From Halobacteriales archaeon YIM A00010 (lineage in GTDB: Archaea > Halobacteriota > Halobacteria > Halobacteriales > Haloarculaceae), in contig JAKCFJ010000005.1 of NCBI GenBank assembly GCA_025041175.1, positions 1 through 63,437 of the forward strand: a stretch of 63,437 bases of DNA. The letters run 5' to 3'. Under the pieces are notes generated by a model that saw only the letters and a list, made by a program, of their open reading frames with translations, made no database searches and had not been told where the DNA came from. This document shows positions 61,665-63,437 of this stretch, piece after piece. Numbering within the stretch: the first letter of the stretch is position 1; every line of letters starts with the position of its first letter. A program made the translations under genes and the position numbers.

Positions 61665-63437
61665 ATGGTATTCGACCGTTTTCGTAACAGAGGCGATACA
61701 CAGTCTACAGACGCCGAGTCAAATTCCGATCTGAGTGAGATCCCCGACGATCAGTCGCTGGCAGGAGATCCCTATCAGATCGAGCCTGTCGATGTCGTTC
61801 GGGAGCACGGTATTGAAATCGGCGTGAAGGTACCTAGTGACGACCCCGAACGAGAGTTCGACACGTTCGCTGGCCCCCGGATTCGTCGCTACCTAGAGGA
61901 CGGATACGAGGACCCCACCTCATCGATCTGGACCGGCTATGACATCGGTGCTCGTCAAGGGTTGACGACGACTGGTATTCCCTTCGAGGATCTCTTTCAA
62001 CACCAGCTGATCGTTGGCGCGTCTGGGACCGGGAAGACCAACGAAATGATCACCGAGATGGTCCAGTTCGCCAACGCTGGCTGGGGATTCATCTACTTCG
62101 ATCCCAAGGCTGAGGATTCACGCGAGCTGCTCAAACGGCTCCCTGAGCATCGTCTCGATGATGTGGTCTGGATCGAACCGGGTGACACGGAGTTCGACCG
62201 CAATGTGTCTATTAATTTTCTCGACGTACCGGACTGTGACTCCGAGGACGAACTGGATCGGGTGATTGAGGACCGCCTGCAAGTCGTGAAGGCGATCTTC
62301 GACAACGATGACTACTGGGGGCCGCGCATGAACGCGATCGTTGAGTCGATGTCTCGGGCGATGATGAAACACAACCACGCTGTCGATGATCCCCAACAGA
62401 AGCACTCTATCATCGATTTCTATTTCATCCTGCTGTTACAGGAACGCCGCGAGCAGTTTGCTGCGGAGGTAGATGATCCATTCCTCAAAGAGTTCCTCCA
62501 CCAGATCGCGGAGATGAACGATGACGAGATCCGTCCGGTGTTGACCCGTGTGAAGTCCTGGGTCGAAAACGGGGTTATGCGGCGGATTATTGCGGCGCGG
62601 GAATCATCGATCGAGTTCGATGACGTTCCAGCGGAGAACAAGATCGTGATCGTGCGTACGCCCCTAGCGAGCGATGACGCCAAACAGATGATCGCTCTCG
62701 GCTCGCTTCGCCCGGTCTGGACGGCGATCCAGACGAGTTCGTTCGACGACGAGCGAGAGCCGTTTTTCGGGTTCATTGACGAAGCTGACACGGTGTTGAA
62801 CGACAACCTCCAGCTCGGTGATATGCTGGCCCGAGCACGCTCTATGAAATTTGGTTTAACGCTCGCCTGTCAGTTCCCGTCTCAACTGAAGAAAGCCGGG
62901 GTGCTGAAAGATGTATTGAACAATTGCAGCAACCTGTTGGCCTTCCGAGTCATGGAAGACGACGACGCGCGCCCGTTGATGAAGCGATTCCGTGGGTATG
63001 AGGTTGAGGATCTGATCAATACGGAGAACTATTACATTTGGACGAAGGTGCCGACCGACGGCGGGTATTCCGATCCGCTGAAGCTCAAGACGTTCCCTCC
63101 ATACCCGCCGCTCCGTGACGACGAAGCGGTTGATGAGGTGATCCAGCAGAGTTTGGAACGGTATGGGACCGAGCCACTGACCGACGTGGAGATCCAGCAG
63201 AACCTCCACTTCGGAAATCTCACCGAGGCGCTCAATGAGCCAGTGGATGAACTCGACATGAGCTCTGAGTACTGTCGGAATCAGGCGCTTAAGGCCGTCT
63301 ACGATGAATCCATTCGAGCAGGTGATCCCGGTGGCTTCGTGACCGTCGCGACGGTTCTCGACCGACTCCAGCGTTATCTTCCCGGTGGCGAAGAGATCTC
63401 CAATTCAGGGCAAGCGTGGCGGTCGGTCTTCCAGAAG
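61665..63437 (+). CDS. VirD4/HerA-like coupling ATPase (cut at window end)
   Basis: 591 codons from the ATG at 61665 to the last base, with no stop. Walker A GASGTGKT at about residues 118-125, Walker B FGFIDEADTVLN near 365, then an arginine-rich C-terminal core (LACQFPSQLKKAG; RPLMKRFRGYEV). It is the protein that recruits DNA to a secretion channel. The last codon is complete, and base 1 of the window starts a codon in an open frame, so the gene may continue at position 1. Confidence 0.85.
   Translation, partial: MVFDRFRNRGDTQSTDAESNSDLSEIPDDQSLAGDPYQIEPVDVVREHGIEIGVKVPSDDPEREFDTFAGPRIRRYLEDGYEDPTSSIWTGYDIGARQGLTTTGIPFEDLFQHQLIVGASGTGKTNEMITEMVQFANAGWGFIYFDPKAEDSRELLKRLPEHRLDDVVWIEPGDTEFDRNVSINFLDVPDCDSEDELDRVIEDRLQVVKAIFDNDDYWGPRMNAIVESMSRAMMKHNHAVDDPQQKHSIIDFYFILLLQERREQFAAEVDDPFLKEFLHQIAEMNDDEIRPVLTRVKSWVENGVMRRIIAARESSIEFDDVPAENKIVIVRTPLASDDAKQMIALGSLRPVWTAIQTSSFDDEREPFFGFIDEADTVLNDNLQLGDMLARARSMKFGLTLACQFPSQLKKAGVLKDVLNNCSNLLAFRVMEDDDARPLMKRFRGYEVEDLINTENYYIWTKVPTDGGYSDPLKLKTFPPYPPLRDDEAVDEVIQQSLERYGTEPLTDVEIQQNLHFGNLTEALNEPVDELDMSSEYCRNQALKAVYDESIRAGDPGGFVTVATVLDRLQRYLPGGEEISNSGQAWRSVFQK

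Noticed and set aside
1-63437. tRNA, rRNA and CRISPR arrays
   Set aside because: No cloverleaf, rRNA-like stretch or regular repeat-spacer array was seen by eye.

Overview
The window looks like a haloarchaeal plasmid or other extrachromosomal element. The proteins are strongly acidic. Many genes overlap by ATGA. Typical haloarchaeal families are present: a plasmid-borne TFB, HTH_10 (Bat-type) regulators, a RepH-type replication protein, Tat-exported proteins and ISH-like transposases. There are no rRNA, tRNA or housekeeping genes. The last base of the window completes a codon of an open VirD4-like frame, and base 1 begins a codon of an open frame that ends at 1059. The sequence may therefore be one whole circle of 63,437 bp cut inside the coupling-protein gene (inference).

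Layout. 1-1562: end of the coupling-protein frame and a convergent regulator. 1.66-3.23 kb: gene-free, T-poor stretch with perfect short hairpins and GGACAGTCC-type repeats. 3.2-13.5 kb: small accessory genes, many with CxxC pairs, in divergent operons driven by repeated promoter modules. Each module has a palindrome (TTTCCCTAATGGA arms), and most have a structured 5' leader RNA with a conserved stem plan. Eleven leaders are visible, one of them far away at 52.5 kb. 13.6-18 kb: a Tat-exported protein with a duplicated 3' fragment, a regulator, and a TFB followed by a small zinc protein. 18.4-25.5 kb: a class II lanthipeptide locus with a 45-residue precursor, a LanM dehydratase and a LanC cyclase separated by one in-frame TAA, then an APH-fold kinase; an oxidoreductase and a PadR regulator precede it. 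25.7-35 kb: regulators, AzlCD, an amidohydrolase, a DMT exporter, a transposase and a resolvase remnant. 35-45.5 kb: a second transposase, a serine recombinase operon with its own operator, a two-gene module ending in a PD-(D/E)xK nuclease, an AlbA_2 (Schlafen-like) protein, and a RelE-type toxin-antitoxin pair. 46-51.6 kb: an AAA ATPase plus ribbon-helix-helix pair flanked by identical repeats, a winged-helix regulator, and repH. 52.4-63.4 kb: conjugation (type IV secretion-like) genes: a Tat lipoprotein with a beta-helix, a secreted stalk protein, VirB2-like, VirB6-like, VirB4-like, an accessory protein and a VirD4-like ATPase.

How it fits together. RepH and the AAA/RHH module probably replicate and maintain the element, and the secretion-like block probably moves it. 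The toxin-antitoxin pair and nuclease module may stabilise or defend it. The lanthipeptide locus is the main metabolic cargo. The repeated promoter and leader modules look like one regulon of small plasmid proteins under shared DNA and RNA control. Functions come from motif recognition by eye; no database search was run.
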